Made by a program: the position numbers and the translations under genes | DNA from: DASXHD01 sp038239005 | GTDB taxonomy: Bacteria; Myxococcota_A; Polyangia; Polyangiales; Polyangiaceae | Assembly (NCBI GenBank): GCA_038239005.1 | Contig: JBBSFE010000017.1 | Span: 4,900-68,899 of the forward strand | DNA length: 64,000 nt | Direction: 5' to 3' | In this document: piece after piece, positions 43,693 through 51,967 of the stretch | Position numbering within the stretch: position 1 is the stretch's first letter | Layout: every line of letters starts with the position of its first letter | The notes under the pieces: model-generated | The model's database searches: none | Told to the model about the DNA's origin: nothing | What the model saw: only the letters and a program-made list of their open reading frames with translations

Positions 43693-44298
43693 CTAGCCGA
43701 TGACGGTTTGCCACGTGGGGCGCGTGCTGATGCGCGTCCACCAGCTCGATACGTGCGGGTTCGCGGTCAGGAATGTCTTGGCGGGGCCGCCCATCAGGTA
43801 TTCCGCGTACGGCATGTAGCCGATGTCGGCGAGCGTGAAGGTTGGGCCGGCGATGAAGTCGGTTTTCGCGAGTTGTTTGTCCATCACCGAGCACGTTAGC
43901 GTCAGGGCTTTGCCCGCGGCTTCGAGGACGGCCGGGTCTTGGGCGCGCTTGAACGTGTGCTCGTAGATGAACTTCATCGCGTTGACAGAGAACTCCGAAG
44001 TCTCCACGCTGATCCACTGTTCCATTTTTGCGCGCCCTTGTGCGTCGCCCGGGACGAGGTGCCCGTTCGCGCGCTCGTTCAAGTAACGGCAGATCGCGCG
44101 GGACTCGAACATCTCGAAGCCGTCGTCGTCGATGGTCGGGATGCGGCCGAAAGGTTGGCGGCTGATGTGCGGCTCTTGTTTGTGCTCGCCTTTCGTGAAG
44201 TCGACCACGTTCATCTCGAACGGCGTCTTCAGCTCCGCGAGCGTCATGAGGACTTTGCGCGTGCAGGTGCTCCGGGGATTTCCGTAGAGTTTGATCAT
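43693..44298 (-). CDS. Glutathione S-transferase
   Basis: 201 residues. The N-terminal thioredoxin-like domain reads 'MIKLYGNPRSTCTRKVLMTL' with Ser10 as the likely glutathione-activating residue, then 'HISRQPFGRIPTIDDDGFEMFESRAICRYL', where the cis-Pro in RIPTI and the Glu-Ser pair bind glutathione. The C-terminal helical domain has 'FTLADIGYMPYAEYL', the conserved N-capping box. Cytosolic detoxification enzyme; substrate unknown. Confidence 0.93.
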   Translation of the reverse strand: MIKLYGNPRSTCTRKVLMTLAELKTPFEMNVVDFTKGEHKQEPHISRQPFGRIPTIDDDGFEMFESRAICRYLNERANGHLVPGDAQGRAKMEQWISVETSEFSVNAMKFIYEHTFKRAQDPAVLEAAGKALTLTCSVMDKQLAKTDFIAGPTFTLADIGYMPYAEYLMGGPAKTFLTANPHVSSWWTRISTRPTWQTVIG

Positions 44299-44314
44299 GG
44301 TCAGCGAGACCGTA

Positions 44315-44740
44315 TCACCGGATCGCGTTCATCACCGCTGTGCGTAGGTCGTCGACCTCGAACGGCTTTTGGAACAGCGCGTAGACACCCGGCGGCGCTT
44401 TCGTCTTGTACGCCGTCATGAGCACGACCGGCGTGGTCGACCCCTGAGCCCGGAGGCGCTCGACGAGGTCGAGGCCGTCGACGCGCGGCATGCGCACGTC
44501 GCTCACGAACAAATCCGGAGGATGCGTTTGCGCGAGCTCGAGCGCCTCGGCGCCGTCGTGGGCTTCGTGGACGTCGTAGCCGTCGCATCGGAGAATCGTC
44601 GCCACGACCTCACGGACGTCATCGTCGTCGTCGGCGACGATGACGCACACAGGGCGCGCCAACTCATCCGCCTCGCTCTTCGTCCGCGGAACGACCCCAG
44701 CCTTGGGATCGGTGAGCGCCTCGTCGTTGAAGTCAGACAT
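44315..44740 (-). CDS. Single-domain response regulator (CheY-like)
   Basis: 141 residues from the ATG at 44740. After an acidic 35-residue leader the receiver domain has 'CVIVADDDDDVREVVATIL', the phospho-acceptor Asp in 'DLFVSDVRMPRVDGLDL', Thr in 'VVLMTAYK' and Lys in 'LFQKPFE'. There is no output domain. The histidine kinase at 5158-6537 is not adjacent, so the partner is unknown. Confidence 0.92.
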   Translation of the reverse strand: MSDFNDEALTDPKAGVVPRTKSEADELARPVCVIVADDDDDVREVVATILRCDGYDVHEAHDGAEALELAQTHPPDLFVSDVRMPRVDGLDLVERLRAQGSTTPVVLMTAYKTKAPPGVYALFQKPFEVDDLRTAVMNAIR

Positions 44741-44861
44741 GCTATCTCTATGAGCACACATCGTGCCGTCTGGTTTTCCGCAGGTTTTCGCCTATTCGCC
44801 TACACGGGCGCCACATTGTCCGGATTTTTCCACAGTGAGCTAGGCTGTTTGGGTGCGTTCA

Positions 44862-45257
44862 ATGATTGCCTCAGCCTGCGTGGCGTTCCTCGTCGCGGCC
44901 TGTACGGCTGACTCGTTTTCCGGCGCTGACGGCGCCACGTGTCCCGCGCTCGCGGGCAAGTACGATCCGAGCGGCTCAGGCGCTGCTTGCCCGAGCGGAG
45001 GCGGCCCGGCGATATGCATCACGCAAACCGGCTGCACGATCACCTTCGGCGCCGGCAACATCAGCGGCAACATCGCCATCGGCACCGACGGCTCTTTCAC
45101 CAACCAGGCGGTGATGGAGGGCTCGCTTTCTCGCAGCGGATGCGACGGGACGTGGGACCAAGGGTCAGCCACGCTGTCGATTACGTGCGGCGGCGCAACA
45201 GACAGCTCGCAAAGCTGCGTCGAGACCCTCACGCGCAAGTCAACCAGCTGCAACTGA
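44862..45257 (+). CDS. Small lipoprotein
   Basis: 131 residues from the ATG at 44862 (a GTG at 44853 would add three). The signal ends in FLVAAC (lipobox). The mature part is Gly/Ser/Thr-rich with eight cysteines and strand-like 'CTITFGAGNISGNIAIGTDG', suggesting a small beta-sandwich. Similar small lipoproteins occur throughout the window; function unknown. Confidence 0.75.
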   Translation: MIASACVAFLVAACTADSFSGADGATCPALAGKYDPSGSGAACPSGGGPAICITQTGCTITFGAGNISGNIAIGTDGSFTNQAVMEGSLSRSGCDGTWDQGSATLSITCGGATDSSQSCVETLTRKSTSCN

Positions 45258-45283
45258 CGCACACCCGAATAGCTTGATTCATA

Positions 45284-45297
45284 CTTGACTACTCAAG
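45284..45297. promoter_or_regulatory. Palindromic site upstream of the MarR gene
   Basis: CTTGACTACTCAAG is a perfect inverted repeat (CTTGA-N4-TCAAG) ending 11 bases before the ATG at 45309. MarR proteins commonly bind such short TTGA/TCAA palindromes to repress their own promoter. A partial half-site (cttgat, 45272-45277) precedes it. Confidence 0.6.
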
Positions 45298-45308
45298 CAT
45301 TCGGTCGC

Positions 45309-45728
45309 ATGTTGTGGCGCATGTCAGCTCTCGAGGAATTTTTGGGGATTCGGCGCGTCATTGCTCTCTGGGAGTCGCGCGCAGACGCGGAGCTCGGCGG
45401 AGTCCACGGGCTCGGCCTCTCCGATTTCGCGGCGCTTCACGCCATCGCGGAGGCGCCTGGCGAGAAATTGCGCCGCGTCGATCTCGCGCGCCGGCTCGCG
45501 CTCACCCCGTCGGGCGTCACGCGATTGCTCGCGCCACTCGAGCGTCGTGGCATCGTCGCCCGTGAAGACGGCGGGCACGACGCACGCGCAACGTTCGCAG
45601 TGCTCACGCGCAGCGGGCGCACGCTCGTGAAGAACGCATCGGCCACGATGTCGGCCCTCGCCGATTCGATTCTCGGCTCGCTTGGCGATCGTGATCGCGC
45701 GGCCTTCGCGAAGCTCACTGCGCCGTGA
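45309..45728 (+). CDS. MarR-family transcriptional regulator
   Basis: 139 residues from the ATG at 45309 (45321 is an alternative). The winged-helix domain contains 'LHAIAEAPGEKLRRVDLARRL', the recognition helix 'TPSGVTRLLAPLERRGIV', and the wing 'REDGGHDARATFAVLTRSG'. A palindrome (45284-45297) directly upstream suggests autorepression. The stop overlaps the next gene's GTG (GTGA), so the regulator and the hydrolase-like lipoprotein are probably co-expressed. A small phenolic or lipophilic effector is usual for the family. Confidence 0.92.
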   Translation: MLWRMSALEEFLGIRRVIALWESRADAELGGVHGLGLSDFAALHAIAEAPGEKLRRVDLARRLALTPSGVTRLLAPLERRGIVAREDGGHDARATFAVLTRSGRTLVKNASATMSALADSILGSLGDRDRAAFAKLTAP

Positions 45729-46642
45729 TTTCGCGCGTGATGATCACGAGCGCCGCGCTCGTTGCGCTCTCCGCGAGCTTCGCGTGCGGCGGCGACTCCA
45801 CGGGCGCCTCCGACGCAAGCGCCGACGCACCGCTCGCCGACGCGGGCAACGCAGGCGACTCGGCAGACGCGCTCGCCGAGTCGTCGGCCGACGCAACGCA
45901 GGGCGGGCCCGACATCGATTCGATCGAGTGGTCCACGGGCGCGAGCATCGGCTTCGGTGTTGCGTTCAAAGATACGTTGAACCCACTCGGCGATTCGGCG
46001 TTCATCGCTTACGGCGGCTACGGCGTCGACCTCATCCCCGCCGAGCTCTGGGCGACCGCGCTCTATCGCGCAACGCTCGCGAGCCGCGGCGTTCGCTATG
46101 TGTGGGCCGTGCAAGGCCCGGCTCAAGCAGATTATTCGGGCAAGGAAATCGGCAACTCGAAAATCGCCGCAGCGCTCATACCGCTCGTCTCGCCTTCGAT
46201 GCATTTCGTGGCCATCGCGGCGCACTCGAGCGGCGCGTTTGTCGGCGAAGAGCTCTTGAACCAACTTGCGAGCGGCGCCGACCCAACGAACGCCACGAAC
46301 AAGCTCATCGTTTACTTCGGTCTCGACGGCGGCGGCGACGCAACCAAGGCCGCGATCGATCGCCTTCGCAGCGCCACCTTCGTCACGTCGCACGACGGCG
46401 CGACGCACTCCGCCAACTACGACGCCATGGTCACGCTCGCCGCCGACTTCTCCGAGAACGCCACGTTCTTCGACAACGACGCCACGAGCTCGGGCTGCGA
46501 TCCCGGCGCCGACTGGTGCGTCCACATGACGCTCATCAACACGCGCCCCCACGACCCCACCACGCTCGACGTTCTCGCGGACTACTCCGACTTCGCCGGG
46601 CGGCCTGTGTGCACCACGTACTTCCCTTCCTCACTCCACTGA
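45725..46642 (+). CDS. Lipoprotein with alpha/beta-hydrolase-like features
   Basis: 305 residues from a GTG at 45725 that overlaps the MarR stop. The signal ends in SASFACGG (lipobox), followed by an Asp/Ala/Ser linker. The mature part has 'YAAHSSGAFVGEELLNQL'-like sequence ('HFVAIAAHSSGAFVGEEL'), a nucleophile-elbow-like H-S-S-G, then 'LIVYFGLDGGGDATKAAI' and a late His in 'DWCVHMTLIN' that could complete a triad. Probably an exported esterase-like protein controlled by the MarR regulator. Confidence 0.7.
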   Translation: MISRVMITSAALVALSASFACGGDSTGASDASADAPLADAGNAGDSADALAESSADATQGGPDIDSIEWSTGASIGFGVAFKDTLNPLGDSAFIAYGGYGVDLIPAELWATALYRATLASRGVRYVWAVQGPAQADYSGKEIGNSKIAAALIPLVSPSMHFVAIAAHSSGAFVGEELLNQLASGADPTNATNKLIVYFGLDGGGDATKAAIDRLRSATFVTSHDGATHSANYDAMVTLAADFSENATFFDNDATSSGCDPGADWCVHMTLINTRPHDPTTLDVLADYSDFAGRPVCTTYFPSSLH

Positions 46643-46652
46643 GAAAGAGGAG

Positions 46653-47504
46653 TCAGCCGGGGCCAGCGTCGAGCGCGTAGCAGGAGCTGCCGATGCAGAC
46701 CGGTTTTGTGTACGGGCAGACGTTGAAGCATGCGCCGCAGTTGGCGTTGTCGGTCACGGTGGTCGTGCAGTAGGACGCGGCGGGGCCGCCGTCAGAAGAG
46801 AGTTGGCCGCCGTCGGTGAAGCATGCGGTTTGGCCCGAGACGCAAGCCGATTTGCATGCGCTCGAGATGCACGTCTGGAGATCGCCGCACGTCTTTCCGC
46901 ACGAGCCGCAGTTGCCGTTGTCGGTGTCGGTCTTGGCGCAGTAGCCGGGGCCGCCATCTGCGCCGGCGCAACCCGTTTGCCCGGTGGCGCACGCGGAGAC
47001 GCACGCGCCGGAGCTACACACTTCGAGCGGCTTGCACACGTTGCCGCAACCGCCGCAGTTGGTTCCGTCGGCTTGGATGTTGGCGCAATACGGAGCGCCG
47101 CCTTCAGGCGTGCAACCCGTTTGCCCGCCCGTGCAGCCGGGGCCGCATGCGCCGCCGAGACATTTCTCCGTCGCCTTGCATGGCGTGCCGCATGCGCCGC
47201 AGTTGGCGTTGTCGCTTTGGATGTCGGTGCAGAAGCCCCCCGTCGAAATCTGGCAGCCTTGCTCCCCGGTGCCGCACACCGAAACGCATGCGCCGTGCGA
47301 GCAGAGCTCCGTCGCCGAGCATGTCTTGCCGCACGCGCCGCAGTTGACCGGATCTTTGGTCAGCGAAGTGCACACGTCGTTGCATGACGTTTGCGATGAC
47401 GGACACCCGCCTGACGTTTGCCCGTTGCAGGCGGCCGCGACGATCACCGCCGCGGGCGCGAGCATGACGGACACGATCGCGATGAGCCGATGGGACGTCT
47501 TCAC
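46653..47504 (-). CDS. Cysteine-repeat lipoprotein (five NCGxC repeats)
   Basis: 283 residues from a GTG at 47504 that overlaps the upstream stop (GTGA). The signal ends in VIVAAACNG (lipobox). The mature protein is a tandem array of about 45-residue units, each with 'DxxNCGxCGxxC': DPVNCGACGKTC, DNANCGACGTPC, DGTNCGGCGNVC, DNGNCGSCGKTC and DNANCGACFNVC. Such repeats are typical of myxobacterial surface proteins and are probably disulfide-knotted. Function unknown. Paralogous to the gene just upstream. Confidence 0.8.
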   Translation of the reverse strand: MKTSHRLIAIVSVMLAPAAVIVAAACNGQTSGGCPSSQTSCNDVCTSLTKDPVNCGACGKTCSATELCSHGACVSVCGTGEQGCQISTGGFCTDIQSDNANCGACGTPCKATEKCLGGACGPGCTGGQTGCTPEGGAPYCANIQADGTNCGGCGNVCKPLEVCSSGACVSACATGQTGCAGADGGPGYCAKTDTDNGNCGSCGKTCGDLQTCISSACKSACVSGQTACFTDGGQLSSDGGPAASYCTTTVTDNANCGACFNVCPYTKPVCIGSSCYALDAGPG

Positions 47505-48790
47505 AGGCAGGCCACGTAGTAAGTGGAGCAGCCGGAGCGGGCGGGCGGCGCGGTCGCGTTCGCCTGGCAGCCGAACGTGGTGCCCGACGTATTGGTGAGG
47601 CCCGAGTTGTATCCGCTGTCGGTCGTGTACACGTAACCGAACTGCGTGCCGAGCGTCGAGGGGACGGTGACGATGTTGCCGTGCCACAAGCCCACCGCAC
47701 AGCAGGTGCCGGTCCACTGCGCGTTGGAGACGCCGATAAGACATTGCCCCGCGACCGACGCGTCGTTGTTCGTGAAGTAGGAGATGTCCCATTCACAAGA
47801 CACCGTCGCGCCAAGCGAGACGACGGCGGATGTTCCGTTGGACGCATGGCTCACGAGCTTGCGACCAATGCCCGTGCATGACGTCTCGGCGACCGTCTCG
47901 GTGCAGTTGGTGTTCGTTCCGTTGCCGCACTTCGCGTAAACGATGTTGGCGATGGTGCCGTTCGTGTAGCGCACGGTGCCGCCGCCACCGATGGTCGTGC
48001 ACGTGCCGCCCGAGCAAATCGGTTTTGCCGAGGGGCACACGTTGCCACAGGTTCCGCAGTTGGCGTTGTCGGTGAGGTTGTCGACGCAGTAGCTGCCGGC
48101 ATCACCGGCGCACGTGATTTGGCCGGTGGTGCAGAGGCTCGTGCATGTGCCGGCAACGCATGACTTCAGCGAGCCGCTGCAAGGCGCGCCGCACGCGCCG
48201 CAGTTGGCGTTGTCGGTTTGCAGATCGGCACAGTAAGCCGAGCCGCCGTCACCGCCGCATTGCGTTTGTGTGGTGTCGCATGCGCCTTTGCAAATGCCGC
48301 TCACGCAGAGCTCGCCTGCTTGGCAGACGTGACCGCAGGTGCCGCAGTTGGTGTTGTCGGCTTGGACGTTTGCGCAATACGGCACGCCGCCATCGCCGCC
48401 GCACACGATCTCACCGCTCTTCGAGTCGCCGCAGGTGCCGTTGCATCCGCCGTTGTGACAAATCTCGTTGGCCTTGCACGCGTGACCGCACGAGCCGCAG
48501 TTGGTGTTGTCGGTCTGTGCGTTGATGCACACGCCCGCGCCGCCATCTCTGGGGCACATCTTGTTGTTGGTCGGGCACGTCGTGGTGCATGTGCCGGCGA
48601 CGCAGGCTTGCCCCGATGGGCAAAGGGCGCCGCACGCGCCGCAGTTTTCTGGATCGTCGGCCACGGAGCTGCATACGTCACCGCACAGGACTTTGCCGGG
48701 GTCGCATGTCGTCGGCGTGACGCCGTTGGCGCAGCTCGCCGCGACGACCACCAAACACACGAGAAAAGCTATGAGGCCGTGTTTCCGCAA
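47501..48790 (-). CDS. Cysteine-repeat lipoprotein with a C-terminal beta domain
   Basis: 429 residues from a TTG at 48790, preceded by GGTGGA and chosen because it starts the signal 'HGLIAFLVCLVVVAASCANG' (lipobox AASC); an ATG at 48838 would add 16 residues. Five NCGxC repeats follow (DPENCGACGALC, DNTNCGSCGHAC, DNTNCGTCGHVC, DNANCGACGAPC, DNANCGTCGNVC). The last 170 residues are a separate beta-rich, Cys-containing domain ('GIGRKLVSH', 'SCEWDISYF', 'CCAVGLWHG'). The paralogue at 46653-47504 lacks this domain. Confidence 0.78.
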   Translation of the reverse strand: MRKHGLIAFLVCLVVVAASCANGVTPTTCDPGKVLCGDVCSSVADDPENCGACGALCPSGQACVAGTCTTTCPTNNKMCPRDGGAGVCINAQTDNTNCGSCGHACKANEICHNGGCNGTCGDSKSGEIVCGGDGGVPYCANVQADNTNCGTCGHVCQAGELCVSGICKGACDTTQTQCGGDGGSAYCADLQTDNANCGACGAPCSGSLKSCVAGTCTSLCTTGQITCAGDAGSYCVDNLTDNANCGTCGNVCPSAKPICSGGTCTTIGGGGTVRYTNGTIANIVYAKCGNGTNTNCTETVAETSCTGIGRKLVSHASNGTSAVVSLGATVSCEWDISYFTNNDASVAGQCLIGVSNAQWTGTCCAVGLWHGNIVTVPSTLGTQFGYVYTTDSGYNSGLTNTSGTTFGCQANATAPPARSGCSTYYVACL

Positions 48791-48841
48791 GGGTCCACCA
48801 TGCCAGCACTTTACCTCGAAAAGAGCTAAAGTGCGCATCCC

Positions 48842-49384
48842 ATGAACTACGCTTCGCGAGGCTTTCTCTTCCTCTGTGTTTACACGGCTGCGTGCGGCGG
48901 CCGAACCACGCTCGACGACGCCGTGGATGGCGCCGTCATCACTGGCGACAGCGGCGTCATCACGAAAGACGGCGGAGTCATCATCCAAGATGGCGGCGTC
49001 GTCCTTCCCGATTCGGGCCCGCAGCCTCCCGACGGCGGAATCACGATCGACGCCGGCAGCCCGGGCACGCCGATCACGTGCGGCACTTCGACGTGCAACT
49101 CGAGCACCGAAGTGTGTTGCGTCACCTTCGCGGGTCAGACCGTCAGCGAATCGTGCACCTCACCGACGTCATGCGCAGGAGCCGCGCTCGAATGCTCGAG
49201 CGCGAACAACTGCGACCCCGGCGAAGTCTGCTGCGGATCGTTCGGCAAAGGCGGCGGCGGCGCAACTTGCGAGTCGGCATGCGGCACGGGCTTCGGCTCG
49301 TTCCAGCTTTGCGCGTCGAGCAGCGAGTGCCCGTCGACGCAGACATGCAAGTCGACGGGCTTCGGTTACAAGATTTGTCAGTAA
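48842..49384 (+). CDS. Cysteine-rich lipoprotein
   Basis: 180 residues. The signal is 'FLFLCVYTAACGG' with a lipobox TAAC. Residues 25-75 form a Gly/Asp/Pro repeat linker ('DGGVIIQDGGVVLPDSG'), and the rest carries twelve or so cysteines in a pattern like 'EVCCVTFAGQ', 'GEVCCGSFGKG' and 'CPSTQTCKSTGFGYKIC'. Surface-exposed, function unknown. Divergent from the cysteine-repeat genes with 51 bases between starts. Confidence 0.78.
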   Translation: MNYASRGFLFLCVYTAACGGRTTLDDAVDGAVITGDSGVITKDGGVIIQDGGVVLPDSGPQPPDGGITIDAGSPGTPITCGTSTCNSSTEVCCVTFAGQTVSESCTSPTSCAGAALECSSANNCDPGEVCCGSFGKGGGGATCESACGTGFGSFQLCASSSECPSTQTCKSTGFGYKICQ

Positions 49385-49394
49385 CGTTTCCAAG

Positions 49395-50804
49395 CTAGAA
49401 AACAGCCAAAGCGCGAACCTCGTCGAGCGTCTGTTTGCGGATGACGCGACCATTCTCGAACACGATCGCGAGCGCGTCGTTTGCGTGGGGCCCGCGCACC
49501 GTCGTGAAGCTTGCGCCGTCGCGGAGGAGCGCGAGGTGGCCTTTCTTGCTGCGCTTGCCCACGTCGGTGATGGGGTCTTTCGAGACGTCGATCCACGAGC
49601 CTCCGCGAAGCGCCGCCGCGCACTTGAATGCGAACTTCTGCGTGTCGCGATTGAGCTGCTGGAGGAGGCCGCCGCCCATTCCGAAACCAATGTTGGATGC
49701 GGAGAATTTCTTTGCGCGCACGGCGGCGAGAATGACGCCGATGGATTCATCGTCGATGCCGTCTCCCTGAATGAGACCGAGATATGGCGGGAGGATTTTG
49801 TAACCCTTCTTGTTCGTCGCCATGCCGAGCTTGCGATCCATGATCTCGAGACACTTCACGACCACTTCGGGTGGGTCGCCCGAGTCAGGGCGCGCGACGA
49901 GCTTGCCGCCCGAATTTTTGATCGTCTCGAGGAGCTCGCCGCACCACACGTTTTCGATCACACCGTAGAGGTCGTAGCTGTCCGATACGCATGCGGCGAT
50001 CTTCGGGATCCCCGCGGGGACCTTCCGATCCACGAGATAGGCGCGGACGAAGTTGCGATACGCATCAAGCTCACGCTCGCGACCCCACATCGTGATCGTC
50101 GAGTGCTCGGCGGCGGGAATCGAGAAGCCCGCCATGCCGTCTTTGGTGCCGTAATAGTGATTCGCCGCGCGCGCGCCTTCGATGGTGTCGGAGCCGAGAA
50201 AATTCACGAGGTGCGCAGCCCCGCCGATGCGTGCGGACTCGCGACTCGAGACGCCGCGCGAGCCGAAGTCGTGAAGCTTGAAACCGATCTCGCCTGCGGG
50301 GTCGTCGCTCGTCGCTTCGAGCGCCGCGAAGATGGTTCGCTTGCAATGGTAGGAGCGTGACGCAACGGTGGTCGGGTACCAAACGCGAACAAGAAGCGTC
50401 TCGAGCCACGACACGACCCAGAAGACGCGCGGGTCGGGCGTCGTCAGCTCGATGTCGAAGAGGACGTTGCCCGTCGGCACGACCGACCCTTCAGGCACGG
50501 CGCGAATGCGCACCGGGAAATGGCCGTCATACGTGTCGACGAGGTGCTCCCAGCCTTCGCGATTGAACGGCTCGCCGTGCGCCGCGAAGAACGTCGCTGC
50601 TTCGTCGATGTGTGCGCGCGTGATCGGGCGCCCGAGATATTCGAGCAAGTAATACTGAAGCCCGAAAAATACGGTGTACGGATAGCGGCCACCGCGCGAC
50701 TCGAAGTACGAGTACATCGACGTCACGTCGGGTGGGTACTGGAGCCAGTGGCTCGCCTTGTACGAATCGGTGTCGGTGATGGGGTTATCGGAGAGCGGCG
50801 TCAC
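49395..50804 (-). CDS. nadV: Nicotinamide phosphoribosyltransferase
   Basis: 469 residues from a GTG at 50804, matching the family length. It contains the NAMPT signatures 'TDSYKASHWLQYPP', 'SRESARIGGAAHLVNFLGSD', 'YYGTKDGMAGFSIPAAEHST' with the catalytic His, 'SVVSDSYD'-like 'CVSDSYDLYG', and the phosphate-binding 'RPDSGDPPEVVVKCLEIM' and 'FGMGGGLLQQLNRDT'. It makes nicotinamide mononucleotide from nicotinamide and PRPP, the short NAD salvage route. No nadM-like adenylyltransferase is adjacent. Divergent from the propeller-like gene with 26 bases between starts. Confidence 0.93.
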   Translation of the reverse strand: MTPLSDNPITDTDSYKASHWLQYPPDVTSMYSYFESRGGRYPYTVFFGLQYYLLEYLGRPITRAHIDEAATFFAAHGEPFNREGWEHLVDTYDGHFPVRIRAVPEGSVVPTGNVLFDIELTTPDPRVFWVVSWLETLLVRVWYPTTVASRSYHCKRTIFAALEATSDDPAGEIGFKLHDFGSRGVSSRESARIGGAAHLVNFLGSDTIEGARAANHYYGTKDGMAGFSIPAAEHSTITMWGRERELDAYRNFVRAYLVDRKVPAGIPKIAACVSDSYDLYGVIENVWCGELLETIKNSGGKLVARPDSGDPPEVVVKCLEIMDRKLGMATNKKGYKILPPYLGLIQGDGIDDESIGVILAAVRAKKFSASNIGFGMGGGLLQQLNRDTQKFAFKCAAALRGGSWIDVSKDPITDVGKRSKKGHLALLRDGASFTTVRGPHANDALAIVFENGRVIRKQTLDEVRALAVF

Positions 50805-50830
50805 GCCCCAATGGTAGTACCCTTCGAAGC

Positions 50831-51967
50831 GTGAGCGATCCGTTTCGCGACGACGAAGGCGCAGCGCTGATTCGCGCGGCCAAGCTCGAAGAAGAGAACG
50901 CCGAGCTTCGACGCGAGCTCGCAGAGGCGAAGAAGCCGAAGCCGCCCGAGCCGAAACCGGAGCCATCGGACGACGGCAAGCTCGCACGGGCGCGCACGAC
51001 CATCGCCCTGAGCATGCTCATCCTCATCACGGGCGGCGGCGTATTCGCGCTCACGCGGCACGAGCGTGCACACATCGTGGAAGCGACACGCAAAAGCGTC
51101 GAGTCGACACCCACGTTCGGAAAAGTCACGCCGATCGTGACGCCACCCGATTGGGCATCGCAAGCGGCGCCGACGACCGTGAATCTTCGCGCGTTCACGC
51201 AAGGCCAGGTGCCCGCCGCGGGTTACGCGGTCGGCGCCGGCGGAACGATTCTTCGGCACTACGAAAACGCACAAGCGTGGACCGTCGAAGCGAGCGGCAC
51301 GACGAGCGATCTCGCCGGTGTTGCCGAGCAGCTCGGCAACGTGTGCGCAGTCGGCGTGGGCGGCGTCGCGACGTGCACTGATTCCGACCAGCGCGAATGG
51401 CACGTCGAAAAAACGGGGACGAAATCCGATTTGCTCGGCGTGAACGCATCGCACGGTTTTTTGGCCGTGGGTCGCGGCGGAACCATCGTGCGACGCGCAA
51501 GTGGCGGCTGGCGTGCGGAGGCGAGCGGCATCACGACCGATCTCTACGCTGTCGAAGAACCGTACGCGATTGGCGCGGGCGGCGTGATCTTGCAACACGG
51601 CAAAGGCGCGTGGGCGCCCATGGCGAGCGGCACCACGGAAGCTCTCTTCGCGCTCGACGTCGAGCAACACGGCGTCGTTGTCGTGGGCGCACATGGCACG
51701 GTGCTGCGCCTCACCGATCCGCGCGATGGCTTTCACGTGGAATCGAGCGGCGTCGCCGTCGACCTCTTTGGCGTCTCGCGCGGCGATGCCGGCTACGACT
51801 TCATCGCCGCCGGCGCATCGGGAACGATCATCCGCTCGATGAACACAGGCGGCATCTGGCGCAGGGAGACGAGCGGTACGAGCCACGATCTCCACGCCGT
51901 TCGCGGCTCCATCCCAACGATGTTCATCGTCGGCGACGAAGCGACCATCCTCTCGCATCGCTACTGA
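50831..51967 (+). CDS. Membrane-anchored beta-propeller-like protein
   Basis: 378 residues from a GTG at 50831. Residues 15-40 are a charged coiled-coil ('AAKLEEENAELRRELAEAKK'), then a Pro/Lys linker and one transmembrane segment (about 57-75, 'ALSMLILITGGGVFAL'). The rest is an array of about 40-residue units of the form '..VGAGGTILRH...W..E.SGTTSDL..V', at least six times, resembling Ycf48/BNR-like propeller blades. Type II membrane topology with the propeller outside is likely. Function unknown. Its last seven bases overlap the DsbA gene. Confidence 0.75.
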   Translation: MSDPFRDDEGAALIRAAKLEEENAELRRELAEAKKPKPPEPKPEPSDDGKLARARTTIALSMLILITGGGVFALTRHERAHIVEATRKSVESTPTFGKVTPIVTPPDWASQAAPTTVNLRAFTQGQVPAAGYAVGAGGTILRHYENAQAWTVEASGTTSDLAGVAEQLGNVCAVGVGGVATCTDSDQREWHVEKTGTKSDLLGVNASHGFLAVGRGGTIVRRASGGWRAEASGITTDLYAVEEPYAIGAGGVILQHGKGAWAPMASGTTEALFALDVEQHGVVVVGAHGTVLRLTDPRDGFHVESSGVAVDLFGVSRGDAGYDFIAAGASGTIIRSMNTGGIWRRETSGTSHDLHAVRGSIPTMFIVGDEATILSHRY

